Positions 34,885-46,717 of a stretch of 64,000 nt of DNA are shown in pieces. Numbering within the stretch: the first letter of the stretch is position 1; each line of letters starts with the position of its first letter. The notes beneath the pieces were generated by a model. The model worked only from the letters and a program-made list of their open reading frames with translations. It did no database searches and was not told where the DNA came from. This stretch comes from Favolaschia claudopus (taxonomy: Eukaryota > Basidiomycota > Agaricomycetes > Agaricales > Mycenaceae): positions 620,001 to 684,000 of the forward strand of contig JAWWNJ010000023.1 of NCBI GenBank assembly GCA_037176885.1, in the 5' to 3' direction. A program made the translations under genes and the position numbers.

Positions 34885-36589
34885 ATGGTCCCCCTCATCC
34901 TCTTCTCTTTTTCTTCTCTTCTTTTTCCCTTTGCTGCCGCTCATGTGGCAGCCTGGCACAAGGGCAAGTCCCATCTGCGTTCCCGTTGCTCAAATCGCGT
35001 GTTCTGACGCGTCATTCAGGCATGTACTGTCTCAATGGAACCACACCTGGCCACGACGACCAGGATTTTAACTCTATCGCCAACCCGTTATTCAATGTAC
35101 TGTAGTCTTTCTGCGTCGCCACCCGTCAACTCAACGATTTTTCAATTCATAGTTGAAGAAAGATGACTGGTGGTTTCATGGACTCGACCACGTCCGTTAC
35201 TCCCTTCCAGCATTCGTTACTTCTAATTGCTCGTCACTCAGTGCAACCAATTTCCACCCGCCGACGGCGATTTTCTTGAACTGTGCGTCTTTGTGATCAG
35301 TTCGTTCTTCTGTGCCTGTCCTCAAATCCCAACCAGTCCTGCCAACGGGGAGTTTACAGTGGAGCTGTCCGTCAATCGAGCATTCACTACGTTGAGCTAT
35401 GGCGGCATGAACACAGGCACGTCCTGCTGTCCAGATCGATATCTATCTCAACTCTCATACCACCGCTCTGTAGGAGACTTCCCTGATGGTCAAAACTACC
35501 CAAACGGTCTCGGAGGCCAAGATTGTATCAGTGCTTTCAACAGTGCGGCTCGCCACCTTTCTTCCGAGATACCACACCGTCTGACTGTACCACAGTTCAT
35601 ACCCAGAACGAGACTATGGCCTCCGGCAGCGCGTTCGCCATCTCATGTATGTCCGACTCTAGCCACTGATCACATCCATTTGACCGTGCCTATATCTTCA
35701 GACCAGGTTTGCGCTACGTTTCTCTCGACAGGAAGCCAACTGACCAATCTTAGTCGGATCTTTCCCAAGTAACTCCCGAAAATCTAGTTGTGTTCACTAC
35801 TCTCTACCAGTAGGCTTCCTCCACACCCTGAAGCCGTCGAAAGTTAACCTCGCGCCAGCACGCCGTGGAAACGTATCGCCACGTACGAAGTTCCAGACCT
35901 TCCTGAATGTCCAGATGGTGGCTGCATCTGTGCTGTAAGCTAAATTGATTGTAGTATCCCACTATACATCGCTGACTTGTCCGTCAGTGGGGCTGGGTCC
36001 CAAACGGATGTGGCGAGCCCAACATGTATATGCAAGGTCCATCGCTTTATTATTTCCCGCTGTGGAAGTCGCTCACCTCCCTCCCTCCAGGTTTCCGATG
36101 CAAAGTCACCGGCCAGCCCGGAAAATACGCCGTTGCTCCCGCAGTACCCCCGACCTACTGCGCAGACAACTCGGCAGATTGCACCTCGGGCCCCCGGCAA
36201 ATGATTGTGAGTGATTATCCTTCAGACAAGTTCACTGGTTTGCGACATCTCATCTCATCCCGTTGTCATTTAGTACTGGAACCAGGCGGAGGGTAACAAT
36301 ATCGATGTTTCTGGTAATGACGCGCGGGGCTTCCCCAAGTCGCCCGCGTATAATGCCGTGCTGGGATTTGAAGAGGGTATGTGATTAGTTTCTTCTCGGT
36401 TCATAATTATAATAGTGTTACGAATCTCGAGCAGGTGCTCAGCATGACATATTCTCGACAAATTCTGCTCCCACCGGTCCCTCTGGTCCGTCCGGCAAGC
36501 CGAGTGCAGCTCAAGGACGGCCGTCTTCTTACTGGTTACAGTGTACGGGACTGTTCTCGACGACGTTGCTCCTCCTCGCGCTGGCATGA
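34885..36589 (+). CDS. AA14-like lytic polysaccharide monooxygenase
   Basis: The signal peptide [19 protein letters not shown] is followed directly by His, giving the mature N-terminal copper ligand of the histidine brace in [18 protein letters not shown]. The family segments [24 protein letters not shown] and the second-brace candidate His in [17 protein letters not shown] follow, then [41 protein letters not shown] and [14 protein letters not shown]. The C-terminus is a Ser/Pro linker and a hydrophobic tail ([10 protein letters not shown]), which fits a GPI-anchor signal. About eleven small exons. AA14 enzymes cut xylan on cellulose oxidatively; assignment to AA14 is from remembered motifs. 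The first-half exon at 35400-35540 has one uncertain junction. Confidence 0.8.
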
Positions 36590-36974
36590 ACCAATTAACG
36601 TTTCATTGGTGTACGGTTTCTGTCTCTTGCTACTCCTTCCTCTTCTTAACCATCTGCAGTGACGAATCACACATGACTATGAACGACATCCTAGTGTATC
36701 TATAGGGCTTTTAGATTACTTGTATCACCATAATCGCTGCTTGCAACTTAGACGCAGTGGAATGCGAATCACAATGGAACATGCTACACATTCGTACAGT
36801 TACGACAAGGGGACTACAATACACATAAATGAGCTCTAGGAAACTATAGTGATATATATGTGCTAGAGGAGGCCAGAAATATACACAAAGCAAGAATTCA
36901 CAGAGCGAGAGGAGAGGATATAATGAGAAATAAAAAAGGAGAAAAAGAAAGATAACCAAGAAGCCCTGCATAGT

Positions 36975-39819
36975 TCACCGCTTCTTCCGCCGTCTTCCTG
37001 TGGGCGGTGGTTCATAGTCGGCGTCACCGCCATCATCGTCCCCATCTTCTTGTTGACCTGGGTCGTCGTCGTCTTCAACACCCTGGACGTATCCAACACC
37101 CATGAACACGGGATCACCCCCGGCGCCACCATGAGCAAGAAACCCTCTGTTTTTGGGCCGCGTCCCGACACCGACAAAGGTCCCGCTGTCCAGATCCAGA
37201 TCAGGATCAGGGTCCGGCGAATCCCAGTCTCGTTGAGAAGATCGGGAACGCGACCGCTGCGCGCTGTGTAACTCCTGCTCCAGCGTTTGGCGGCGGCGGT
37301 TTTTTGATGGCCGCTCCGTCCGGGCGGAAGTGGAAGCGGTGGACGACGACGCACTCGCTCTATCGCGTGGACGAGACGGCGGGGGAGCAATTTGCAGTGC
37401 GGGCAAAGGAGATTGAGATTCTGAACGGGAATGACGCTCTCGGGATTTCGTCCTGCCGTTCACCTCCTTGGCCTTGCCTTTCCCTTTCGAAATAGAATGT
37501 TTGTTGCCAATGCCAGGACTGACATCCTGCGAGTCTTGCACATCGAAGCGGAGGCTCAGCTCGTCTTCGTCGTCATCCTCATCGGCAAGGGGTGGCGGTG
37601 GCGCAGGCGCAGGCGCTCGAGTCGTGCGACTGGGCGGACGAGGCTTTCGGGGGGAAGGTTTTAGGGGCATGGGGGAAGACGGGGGCCGCATCGCAAACAC
37701 ATCCCGTCTCGAGCCACCTGGACCGCGAGAGGGTGGCGGAGGGGTGACAGCGATAGCGCGGCTACCTTGCTCCTCCATGTTGATGTCGTCGGTGATATCC
37801 TTCTCTTTTCGAGGGGGGACAACGAAGAGTGTCCTGACAGGCATAGAGGGATTTCGAGGAATGATGGGGGGAGTGGAAGGAAGCCGCTCATCTGAGTCGT
37901 CATCGTTTCCTCTGTCAGAACATAAGGAAGGGGTGATCGTACTTGCTCTGGGAACGGTGGACTGCCTGGAAGGAGGGAAGGATTGCGACAGTACAGAACT
38001 ATGTTCCTGCGACGTGAAAGAAGATGACGAGGAGCGACGTTTTGAAGCATGAGCTGCAGGGAATTCAGCATCAACTCCAGCCAGAGTAGGTCGAGGGAAC
38101 ACTTACAAGGGTCGTCCGCAAATCTCTCGTCTAGCGATTGTGCCACTCTCTTCCTCTTTTCGCCAGTCTTCGCGGAATCAAAAAGAGCGCTGCGCTCTCG
38201 ATCCCATGTGGAAGTTCGCCCAATCCAACTCGCATCCCCGGCACTACTGGATGTCGACGATTGAGAGCGTGCAATGGACTCCCCCAGCTTTTTTAGAATA
38301 GCAGCATTTCCTGACGACATGCTTCGACCTCCCACTACCACCGTTCTACTACTATCCGTGGAGCCAGCACTACCTCCACGAGCGGTCGAGGACTGCGCAG
38401 GAGGAAAACTGGTTTTCCTCAACTGGACAGTCTTCATCTCTGACAGGAAGGCGGCCATCTTCTCCGGTGGCACCGTGGACTGACCTGTTCGACGGGAGGG
38501 GAGCGCAGAATTGATCGGCGCTTCGTCTGGTAGGCTCCCAGTAGGTTTGAGGGAAGCGCGGGCAGCGGCGAAGGGGGCAGTCGTCGGAAGACGGCCGCCA
38601 GCAAAACCGGGTGGCGGTGGAGGAGGGGGAGGCGGCGGGGGCGGAATAAAAGCGTGCTGAAAAGACCGGTTGGACAGCTGGAAAGAACAGTCATGAAACC
38701 AATCATCCTATAAATGGTAGACAAAAACGAACTTCTTGTTTCAAGCGTAGTATCTCTTCCTCTAGTGTCCGAATCCTCTCCTTATCCTGCTCTCTCTCTT
38801 GATCACGCTCTGCTTGGTCATCCTTGTCGCGCTCCCATCGTCGTTCCTCGTTCCGTTTCTGTTCTTCGCGAGCGGCAACGAGTTCTCGTTCCTTACCCCT
38901 CACACGCACTTCACCCGAGGTGTCAGCTTCCAGTATGTCATAGGCCCTCCCCTTGCCTTTCTCGTGAGAGGAGAAACGAGGCGAGTAATCGTGACTGGCG
39001 GTCTCCTTGGCCTTGCCTTTCGGACTCGGCGAAGAGACAGAAAGGTCTGTATCTCCTGTAACGAATCGCTGCCCGGCGGAGGGAGGAGGTCGGGGTCGAG
39101 AGGAAGTTGATGGTGATAATTCCAAAGGCGGAGGCTCAGGCCGAGCTTTCGGAGAAATAAATACGTCCGACGCCCAATGCACCTGTCGAGGCTCAGCATC
39201 CTCAGGATAGCGAGGAGGGGACTCTGGTTGGGTAGAGACAGAGCGCGGAAACAGAGAGCCAGGCATTGTGATAGAGGAGCGACGGCGAAGAACTGTGGGT
39301 AGCGGCAGGGGCGAAGGGGAACGCGACTGGGAGCGTTCAGAGCCAGAGTCTGTCAACTGCATTGATCGTCCGGTGTGAGTAAGATTCTGCGAGCCCACCT
39401 TCTTCCGGTTCTGGGTCTGGTACTACGCGGTGGTTGGCTTTGCGTGTTGTAGTGAATGTTTCCGGCGATGGAGGGGCGGGGGATCTTCGATTTCTGCGTT
39501 TGGAAGCTGCAGCGCGCTGTTTATCTCTAGAAACACCGGGAGTGCGGCGTGGGGTGCGGACTGGACCGCCGGGGTGTCTGGAGGGGTCATCGCGTGTTCT
39601 AGCCGGCGCGCGTTGGGGGAGTTCTGGGGAATTTTCGCGTGAATCCGAGTCGTCCTGAGCGGGACGCGTTGATGAGGCGAGCGCGGTGGTGGACGGGTCG
39701 CGTACCTGGGGGATGGTGCCGCCTGTTGCGGTGATGAGGAAGGATTCGATTTCCCTGGAGACGAAGGAGAATACGCCGGAGAGGATGCCAGTGGACGAGG
39801 ATGGGCCATCGGACGCCAT
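36975..39819 (-). CDS. Long disordered proline-rich, coiled-coil protein
   Basis: Start MASDGPSSSTGILSGVFSF, with a short ordered N-terminal helix (VFSFVSREIESFLITATGG). Then several hundred disordered residues rich in Arg, Ser and Pro, a highly charged coiled coil (DKDDQAERDQEREQDKERI, then RTLEEEILRLKQE), and an FH1-like run of about 13 prolines. Next is a short segment KMAAFLSEMKTVQLRKTS, reminiscent of an actin-binding WH2 motif, then helical AILKKLGESIARSQS and a long acidic/basic low-complexity tail ending GRRRKKR. Four or more exons, with a GTAAGT donor near 38110. No FH2 domain is present, so it is not a formin. It could be a cytoskeletal or spindle-pole scaffold; function not known. 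Confidence 0.6.
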
Positions 39820-39889
39820 CCTCAGCGTAAACAAGGGCGCGTTCAAATAAACGTAAACAACCGCGTCGTGGGAACATTTCTATCTACCT

Positions 39890-40926
39890 CTATGCATTCC
39901 ATGGCCCGACGTCGCTCAGCGAGCATCCTTGTGCGCACTTGCACGTCCCACCAAGCTCCTCCGTCAGGTTCCCCTCGTCAATTTGTTCCAGCAGCTCAGC
40001 CTTGTACTCTTTCGCCCCGCCTAGAATGTGCACCTTGTCCACCGTGACCTCGTCAAGCCATCCCTTCACCACATTCCAGACCGTGCTGAACCCCATCGGC
40101 GCATTGATCACGTAGAATTTGCCCATGCACTCGGGGTAGTAGTTCTGTCCGATTTTGGTCGCCTCAGACACGTAGTCCTTGACGCGGATGAAGCTCGAGA
40201 GTGAGACGCCGCCAAGGTCAAGAATACTGAACGACGTTTCCACGGGATGACCCACCGCGGAAGAGCAGGCGGGAAGTCGCGAGTTGAGAAAGGCTTCGTA
40301 TTCGACGACAAGGTGCTGCAGAAGACGTTCTTGTGTCGTGCATTCGTACATGGCTTTCACATTCAGGTTGCCCAAGCGTTGAATGTATATTGGGCGACCA
40401 GACTGCCCACAACCATAAGTGACTATGGCCAACTCGTGATATCCAACCCACTTTGTCCATGTTCTGGGCAAGAATAAATTTCAGTTCGCCGTGAACCAGC
40501 GAAAGAACTTACATGATAGTATTGCGGCAAGTACTTGTCGACCTCTGCTACCTCTGTAAAGTCGAACGTCCTATGACCGAGTTTTAGCACCTTATTTGAA
40601 GCCACGGTCCGTCCCTACTTGACGAGTTCGTCCACATTGAACTCCTTTCTCCACTTCTCGGCAGCCTTGAACATCTCCTTAGACTGTTCAACATCAAACT
40701 TGCGTGCGCGAAGGAATCTAAGGTGTTACGCTTAAGCACGCCGGTCAGCAGGTAGTGGATCATAACAGCCACACCGCAACAGCGTCGCATCATCATGACG
40801 CGCCTCGACCAAGATGCCATCCTTCTGTAGCTCCTCTTTCAGTTTGCCCAGGGCCGCCTCCTGCTCAGAGCACAAATTTCCTAAATGACCTGGGGGTGGG
40901 GTGTAGTTGGAATCGGGTTGGGACAT
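39890..40926 (-). CDS. SEC14: SEC14-type phosphatidylinositol/phosphatidylcholine transfer protein
   Basis: Starts [18 protein letters not shown]. The CRAL-TRIO N-terminal helices ([14 protein letters not shown] and [15 protein letters not shown]) are followed by the lipid-binding domain: [52 protein letters not shown] and [19 protein letters not shown], then the conserved end [20 protein letters not shown]. The length matches fungal Sec14 (about 300 residues). It exchanges PI and PC between membranes to support Golgi secretion. About five exons; the small ones near 40500-40740 are only partly traced. Upstream in-frame Met codons exist but the chosen start matches the usual length. Confidence 0.93.
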
Positions 40927-41091
40927 TGAGACGATGATGGTACGGAGGGGAAGCAATGGTAAGGTGCGCGTCATCGACTAATCTGCGGCGCTGTATCTAT
41001 AAACCGAGAAAGAGCACACGTTCATTATGATGTGGTTTGGGGTGCAGAGTCACGGGATCGCGTACAGGAGGAAAATAATTTTCTCTGCTCC

Positions 41092-42332
41092 CTATGATCG
41101 CGAAAACAGCCTCCCAAGCCATCCCTTTCCTTTCGATGCAGCGGCTGCAGTCGCAGTCGCAGTTGGCTTCTTAGAAGAAGGCTCGGTGGACGACCTCTTG
41201 TCGACAACCTTGACGCTTTCAGAATTTTCAAGCTGAGCATAGCGGCGCTTGTATTCTGAAGGAGACTCTGCTGGAATCCCGTTGGCCCACATCCCTCTGC
41301 GCGCGGCTCTGGAATCGATTGTAAGCGCAAAGGCCGAGCGCCGGATGAGGTACCCACTTCGCTTCATTCTCAACACGTAGAAACTCCTCCTTCCCCCACT
41401 TGCCGTACTCAGCACCGGCCTGTTAAGATATAGTCAGCAAGATCGACAGAAAAGCGTGTTCGGCCCCACTTGTTCATATGTTGTTACCCATCCAGCCCTC
41501 AGCATCTCGAGAGATAGACTTTTCCCCGATGCCCAACTTGCGGGAAGGAGACGCGGTGACAGAGTTACGATCGAAACCTGTTTCCGATGCAATGGGAGAT
41601 ATGTATGAGCTATGCGAGAGGGAGGCGTACGGTTCGGCCATACTGATCACGGCGAAGGAGCTGACAGTAAACTGTTTTGCCCAGAATTTCTTCTCTTAGC
41701 CACGAGAGAGCCTCTTCCGCGTAAGCTACAGATCGCGTTAGATGGGTGAGTACGCATTTGAGGAGACACACACGTTGTGCTGGTTTCCCAAAATGTGCAG
41801 CCTTGAATCGAGAAGCACGTCAATATAAGTAACTTGCACGACGCGTACTTTCAGGCTCGTCTGAATCATTACCTCTGGAGCGTCAACGCCAGCGATCCTG
41901 ATGTGAAGCGTCTGGTCCTTCAGTTCTTGCATCATCATCAGCTATCGTTTCTGAGACACGAGTTGAATCAAGTTCACCCTTAGTTGTGGAGGGCACGCGT
42001 CTGAACTTGAGAGGCCATCGCCACCCAAATCCAGGCATATGATAGAATCGAAAGTTGTCCGAGTCACCAACACTTGTAACCTTGCCCTTGACCCATCGTC
42101 TCTTGGCAAGGACATCGGGAGTTACCCAGTCGCCGTTGGGTATCCTCCGGAAATATCGTCTGTATACTAAAGCGCCAGATATCGAGGTCACGGAACCGAG
42201 GGCGAACGCAGTGAGGGCCAAGACGGGAGCGGGAATGGCGTTCAACCTGGCTTGTGCTTGTGAGAGTAACCCTTGAGGTTCTTGCGAGGATTCGCGTTTA
42301 TTCCGGTCTGCTGGCCACAGTATGGAAGGCAT
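41092..42332 (-). CDS. LCL3: Mitochondrial staphylococcal-nuclease-like endonuclease LCL3
   Basis: Starts [16 protein letters not shown] membrane helix ([20 protein letters not shown]) is followed by [19 protein letters not shown] and the nuclease domain. The catalytic set is visible across introns: Arg in [11 protein letters not shown], Glu in [14 protein letters not shown] and Arg in [12 protein letters not shown]. It continues with [53 protein letters not shown] and a low-complexity tail ([17 protein letters not shown]). The 3' exons look like an independent small gene at first sight, but the splices and the LCL3 order show they belong here. It divides a 97-bp bidirectional promoter with TAH18. 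Role by family: membrane-bound mitochondrial nuclease of unclear physiological function. Confidence 0.9.
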
Positions 42333-42429
42333 GGTGTTGGTTGCCGACAGAATTGTATGTAGTCTGTTCGGCGTGACGGCCCGAAATCTCCGACTCACAC
42401 CTTCCTTCCAAGTTCCAACTCTCACTTGC
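42333..42429. promoter_or_regulatory. Bidirectional promoter, LCL3 / TAH18
   Basis: 97 bp between two divergent start codons; no TATA box is clear. It must contain both promoters unless these extend into coding sequence. Confidence 0.5.
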
Positions 42430-44670
42430 ATGAGCGAGCCAGCGGCAGACCGCGATCTTCTCATCCTGTATGCCACGGAAACGGGCACTGCCCAGGATGC
42501 TGCAGAGCGCCTTGCGCGCCAGTGCCGACGTATCCACTTTACATGTCGGGTTTTCAGCACAGACAAATATTCTTTGGTATCAAAACCATCCTCCTCAGCC
42601 TTGCCCTCAACCCTTATTCAACCGATCTTATTCAGTCCGATCTGCTCTCTGAAACTCTCGTTCTCTTCGTCGTCTCGACAACTGGGTCCGGTGTAGAGCC
42701 GCGATCCATGACACAAATGTGGAAAACCTTACTCCGTTCCGACTTGCCTGTCGACCTATTTGATGAGCTTTCGTTCGCTGTATTCGGTCTGGGTGATACG
42801 GCGTACGAGAAATTTTGCTGGCCGGCCAAGAAACTGTCTCGTAGGCTCGGGAATCTGGGGGCTACGGAAATCTGTGACAGAGGGGAGGGCGATGACCAAG
42901 ATCCTCTGGGGTAAATATCCCCCGCGCAGTAAGCTCGTGGCAAAGCCGGCTCAAATCTTTCAGTATAGATGGGGCTCTGGAAACGTGGACGCAGAAAGTC
43001 ATGGATGCTTTACTGCTCGCCTATCCATTGCCGAAAGACGTTGAGCCACTCCCAGTCGACTCACTGCCCCCTCCGCGTGTGAATATGGTCCAGAACCCTT
43101 CATCCATCGCCTCAACCTCGTCAGAAACCCCTAGAGGTTTCTTTTCGGCGACAGTGAAAGTGAACAATCGCATAACTGCTAAGGATTGGTATCAAGATGT
43201 TCGACATCTTGAGTTTACATTGGACCACGACATCCGGCAAGTTATAGACAAGGCGGATCTTTGCTTCCGTTTCTGACGGTCGGCGTAGGTATTCGCCTGG
43301 GGACGTCGCTATTATACATCCTATGGCGTCTCCCAAAGACGTCGAATCGCTCCTCGGCGCTCTGGGTTTGCTAGAAGTGGCCGATGCACCATATCGGATA
43401 GATCGCACCATGTCCTGATTATTTTCACTGAATTCTACAACCTGGCTGACATATCCCAGTTAGGACAGACCTATCTCTACCTGAATATCTCGCAGACGTC
43501 GTGACCCCACGAGTACTGTTCACCCGATATCTCGACTTCAATGCCGTCCCCCGTCGATCCTTCTTCGAATATCTTCGCCATTTCACCACGGACGAGTTGG
43601 AACGCGAAAAATTGCAAGATTTTCTCTCTCGCGAAGGCGCTGTTTGTGGTCTCTGCTCGCTTTTTTCGTGCTGTCGAATTCACACAGAGCATAGGATGAA
43701 TTATACGACTACTGTCATCGAGTCCGACGAACAATTCACGAAGTTCTGGTCGAATTTCGCCACGTTAAAATACCTCTGAATTATGTCTTCGACGTATTTC
43801 CACCGCTTCGACCACGCTTATTTTCTATCGCAAGTTCAGCACAGGTAATAGTATCTCTATCTTTACATAAACGTCATATTCACAGACACTCAGCATTGTC
43901 CTTCTGAGATACATCTTTGCGTTGCGATTGTGAAATATCGTACCAAGTTGAAGGTTCCGAGGAAGGGGATATGTACCACCTTCCTCGCGTCCTTGAAACC
44001 AGGTATATATTCATTATATTATCTTCTCAAGTCATGATCTCAAGCGCACGGCAGGCGATACGCTGCAAGTGGGAGTCCAAGAAGGTTTGATCAAGTTGCC
44101 GACCGACGATAAGCCTGTCATTTGCGTCGGACCCGGCACTGGAGTAGCTCCAATGAGAGCCGTCATTCAAGAACGTCTGCACAAGGGAGCTATCAGTCTG
44201 TATATCTTTGGCCTGCTCTTCGACTTCATTGAGGAAATTATCCAGACAACACTCTGTATTTTGGCTGCCGCTCAGCGTCGAAAGACCAACATTACGGGCC
44301 AGAATGGAATTTGTACGCTTCTACTGGTACCGTGAATTACCGAGCTGCTTTCTCTCGCGACGGTCCTGAAGGCACAAAACGCATATATGTGCAAGATCTC
44401 TTGCAAGAGGATGCGGAGCGGATATGGGCCCTACTGGAGGCTGGCGCCAGTGTTTTCATATCTGGGTCAGTCAGCAAGCCACGGAGGATCTTTAACCGAG
44501 CTTATATACCATCTGAATTTCACAGGTCCTCCAACAAAATGCCTACCGCTGTTAAAGGCGCTCTGCGTTTTGCTGTCGAGACCTACGGTAACTTGCAATC
44601 GACCGAAGCAGCTGACTACATCTCTGCTATGGAGGCCAGTGGCCGGCTAAACGAAGAATGCTGGAGTTGA
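42430..44670 (+). CDS. TAH18: NADPH-dependent diflavin oxidoreductase (Dre2 partner)
   Basis: Donates electrons from NADPH to Dre2 in cytosolic iron-sulfur protein assembly. Flavodoxin domain first: LLILYATETGTAQDAAERLA, VSTTGSGVEPRSM and FAVFGLGDTAYEKFCW. Then the FAD domain with YSPGDVAIIHPMAS and the FAD-stacking region LRPRLFSIASS near residue 390. The NADPH domain has VPRKGICTTFLASLKPGD, CVGPGTGVAPMRAVIQE, FSRDGPEGTKRIYVQDLL and a conserved C-terminal acidic/aromatic end EECWS. About ten exons. The length (about 600 residues) fits Tah18/NDOR1 rather than cytochrome P450 reductase, which has an N-terminal anchor missing here. Confidence 0.93.
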
Positions 44671-44909
44671 GGGTTGAAGGTCGAGCCTTCGATGGTCACA
44701 CATATCGATTTGTATAATCTTCCTCAAAGACACCCCCGTAGTGAACAATACCCGTAGATATCTGTGGCGGATATAGATTGATTCTCAAGATACTCTAAGT
44801 CATCGTAATGTACATCCTTGCTGCGTTATTCAACCCCGACGCGGCTTTTGTGTTGGGCACCAAAAGCTTTTATGCTCCCAGGCGCCGATATGTGGGTGGC
44901 GAGTGGCCC

Positions 44910-46396
44910 TTACTCTGGCTTGTGGTCCGGACGAAGGGAGCGCACAGTCTTGCCAGCCCGCCAGATCTCCTGGTCGTTGATCTCCTTGAGTTCCCGAGCA
45001 AGGTCCTCGCGGTAGGTTGACCGGCCATTGAACTCGAGGGACTTGCGGGTCTCAGTCCCGTTGCGCACGCTCTCGTACAACTGCTCAAAGATCGGTACGT
45101 TGGCCTTCTCAAAGACAGGTGCCCAGTCAAGGGCTCCGCGACGGGCTGTCGTTGAGCAGGCGTTGTACATGTAGTCCATGCTGATTGAGCAACACATCAA
45201 TTGCGACCACTGTCTGATCGGTTGCATGTACTTACCCATACTGGCCAACAAGCGGGTAGAGAGACTGGGTGGCTTCCTCGACGGTCTCGTTGAATGCCTC
45301 GGAGGGAGTGTGTCCGTTCTTGCGTAGAACCTGGTATTGAGCCAGGAAGAGACCCTCTGGCATAAAAAAAATCAGTGGCTGCTCACGAATCAGACGAAAT
45401 AGCGTACGAATGGCACCCATAAGCTGCAGGTTTCATTTCAGTATCCATTGTTTACAAGCATTGGAAAGAAACGTACGACACCGCGCTCGCCATATAGGTC
45501 GGAGTAGACTTCCTTCTGGAAAGTCGTGTCGTACATATATCCAGAGCCAATGCCGACACCGAGGGCAATGGCCTTCTCCTTTGCCTTACCAGTGACGTCT
45601 TGGAAGACGGCGACACTCGAGTTGATGCCACGGCCCTCCTTGAAGAGGGTACGGACAGTACGACCAGAACCTTTCGGTGCAACAAGGATAACATCGACAT
45701 CCGGAGGGGGAACGACTTTAGTATCCTCCTTGTAGACAATAGAGAAACCATGGGAGAAGTAGAGGGTCTTGCCCTTGGTGATGAGCGGGGCAATAGTTGG
45801 CCATGTCTGCGACTGCGCAGCGTCGGACAACAGGTTCATGATAATTGTGCCCTTGTTGATGGCCTCTTCGATGGGGAATAGAGTCTCCCCGGGAACCTTT
45901 TGAGAGATAAACGAGAGACCAAAAAGCAGAAGAGCGACTGCTACAGACCCAACCGTCCTCCATTGCTTGCCGCCAGCTCTCTCCATCCTTGCGTACTCCT
46001 ACGATCACGTTGAGGCCGTTGTCGCGAGCGTTCAATCCTTGACCGTGGCCTTGAGAACCATAGCCGATCAGAGCAAGTGTATCGTTTTTGAAGTAGTCTT
46101 GGAGCTTGGCGAGCGGCCAGTCACTTCGTTCATATACAACCTCTTTCGTTCCAGCGAAGTCAAGGGTCTTGACACCACGCGTACCCTGTGGTCGTGTAAG
46201 AGGAAGCCGATATTTAATGGAATGTAAATTGGCTAGCCTTGACAGCAGACCGCCCAGACCTGGCAGCAGCAGCATGAGCGAAGAGAGAGAATGAAGCAGT
46301 CTGTGCCGGCTTCAGGGATGCGGCAGAAAGGGCGCGAGGAGCGCGACGCGAGGCGGCGCGAATGGCCTGAGAAGCAGAGCGAGCAGCGAAGGACAT
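44910..46396 (-). CDS. ILV5: Ketol-acid reductoisomerase, mitochondrial
   Basis: Second step of valine, leucine and isoleucine synthesis. The N-terminal presequence is rich in Arg, Ala and Ser (MSFAARSASQAIRAASRRAP). The Rossmann region has ALIGYGSQGHGQGLNARDNG and VRKDGESW, then PGETLFPIEEAINKGT and SHGFSIVY. The knotted catalytic domain has VAPKGSGRTVRTLFKEGRG, the Mg ligands in YSDLYGERGV, GHTPSEAFNETVEEATQS, and GMDYMYNACSTTARRGALDW. An in-frame 51-bp intron (45357-45407) has no stop codon, so a naive translation inserts 17 false residues between GAI and GLFLAQYQ. About six exons. Confidence 0.95.
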
Positions 46397-46717
46397 GGTG
46401 GGGGGAAGGAGGAAGTAAAGTTGAAGGTTCCAAACTTTTCAATTCACTGACTCCATTCACGTACAATTTGTCGGCCGATCGGCTTTGTCGGCCATCGTAA
46501 GCGATCGGACCCGATGTCGGCCGATGATTGCTTCATCCAACTCTAACTTACCTCGAATCGCGCGACGGCGTTTTCTCTCTGCCCAAATTACTTGCAAATT
46601 ATAGTAAAAATGAGATGACTCGGCTACTACATACATTCATGTAACCTCATCGTCTAGTAAGTACTTACAGCAGTGTACAACAACTATTTGCATTTACCTT
46701 CCCCGACTTTTCACCAT

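Noticed and set aside
41025..41505. Separate small minus-strand gene beginning [12 protein letters not shown]
   Set aside because: The segments continue the LCL3 nuclease family order ([12 protein letters not shown], then ARRGMW), and in-phase introns join them to the upstream exons, so they are the 3' exons of LCL3.
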